Origin: Halobacteriales archaeon QS_5_70_15
GTDB taxonomy: Archaea; Halobacteriota; Halobacteria; Halobacteriales; Haloarculaceae
Assembly: GCA_003022005.1 (NCBI GenBank)
Contig: PXRQ01000010.1
Span: 1-13,609, forward strand
DNA: 13,609 bases
Reading direction: 5' to 3'
The notes under the pieces are model-generated. The model did no database searches and was not told the origin of the DNA. It worked only from the letters and a program-made list of their open reading frames with translations. Position 1 is the stretch's first letter. Each line of letters begins with the position of its first letter. A program made the translations under genes and the position numbers. Below, piece by piece: positions 13,515 through 13,609 of this stretch.

Positions 13515-13609
13515 GGTGTTAAGTTAGGAGTGAGGCGGTCGGTGTTCGGATGCCCTAATGCCCGAAATCGACCGCCTCGACGTTGATACCGAGTGGATCG
13601 ACTTAGACT
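13515..13609 (+). mobile_element. Left end of an IS6-like insertion sequence (runs off window)
   Basis: The base composition becomes less GC-rich after about 13515, where GGTGTTAAGTTAGG could be the terminal inverted repeat. About 40 bases later a transposase-like frame starts. The exact end cannot be fixed without the other end and its target duplication. The element begins about 23 bases upstream of the operon TATA box and is transcribed away from it. Confidence 0.5.
13558..13609 (+). CDS. IS6-family transposase-like protein (5' fragment)
   Basis: Only 17 codons are present (MPEIDRLDVDTEWIDLD). The start, followed by the spacing to WIDLD, matches my memory of haloarchaeal IS6-type transposases, which begin with MPE-x-x-RL and a nearby WIDL motif before the FVERE sequence. 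An ATG at 13550 is followed by a stop two codons later, so ATG 13558 is chosen. The fragment is short, so the family call is tentative. Confidence 0.55.
   Translation, partial: MPEIDRLDVDTEWIDLD

Overview
The window looks like a chromosomal segment from a haloarchaeon (class Halobacteria). It is very GC-rich. Its proteins are acidic, with many Asp/Glu and few Lys. Several genes have a TATA-like box centred about 26-30 bases before the start codon, as expected for leaderless archaeal transcripts. It also carries haloarchaeal markers: a cell-division regulator/ftsZ pair, small ribbon-helix-helix (RHH) and zinc-ribbon proteins, and the start of an IS6-like transposase. All functions are inferred by reading the sequence; no search was run.

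Region 1 (1-1360, minus strand) is a cell-division block: a long RHH plus double zinc-ribbon protein (cdrL-like, 815-1360), a 369-base regulatory gap, a 58-residue RHH protein (cdrS-like, 269-445), and, 3 bases further on, the 5' part of a tubulin-like GTPase gene (ftsZ2-like, runs off at base 1). The gap holds five exact copies of the octamer GTAAGACG/CGTCTTAC within 161 bases. Two of them form an inverted pair beside the predicted transcription start of cdrS-ftsZ2.

Region 2 (1490-2374, plus strand) holds tRNA-Tyr(GUA), a 547-base stretch with no convincing gene, and a small helix-turn-helix/zinc-finger protein.

Region 3 (2447-8627) holds metabolic genes: a cysteine-free carboxymuconolactone-decarboxylase-like protein, an intact SDR dehydrogenase, ilvD, a beta-RFAP-synthase-like (GHMP kinase fold) gene, a rhodanese, a second SDR and a DUF457-like membrane protein. 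Four neighbours in 3953-8627 appear damaged. ilvD has lost two conserved blocks and its frame, the second SDR and the membrane protein each have one frameshift, and the beta-RFAP-synthase-like gene has a 50-bp in-frame internal repeat where the GHMP glycine-rich motif should be. This is either real decay or a poorly assembled stretch; the sequence alone cannot say which.

Region 4 (8719-13609) holds a diacylglycerol-kinase-type lipid kinase, a 660-base gap with no gene, a PHP-family phosphoesterase, and a two-gene operon on the minus strand: acyl-CoA dehydrogenase followed by a class III CoA-transferase with a one-base stop/start overlap. The operon suggests activation and oxidation of an organic acid as its CoA ester. 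An IS6-like element begins just upstream of the operon promoter and runs off the right edge.
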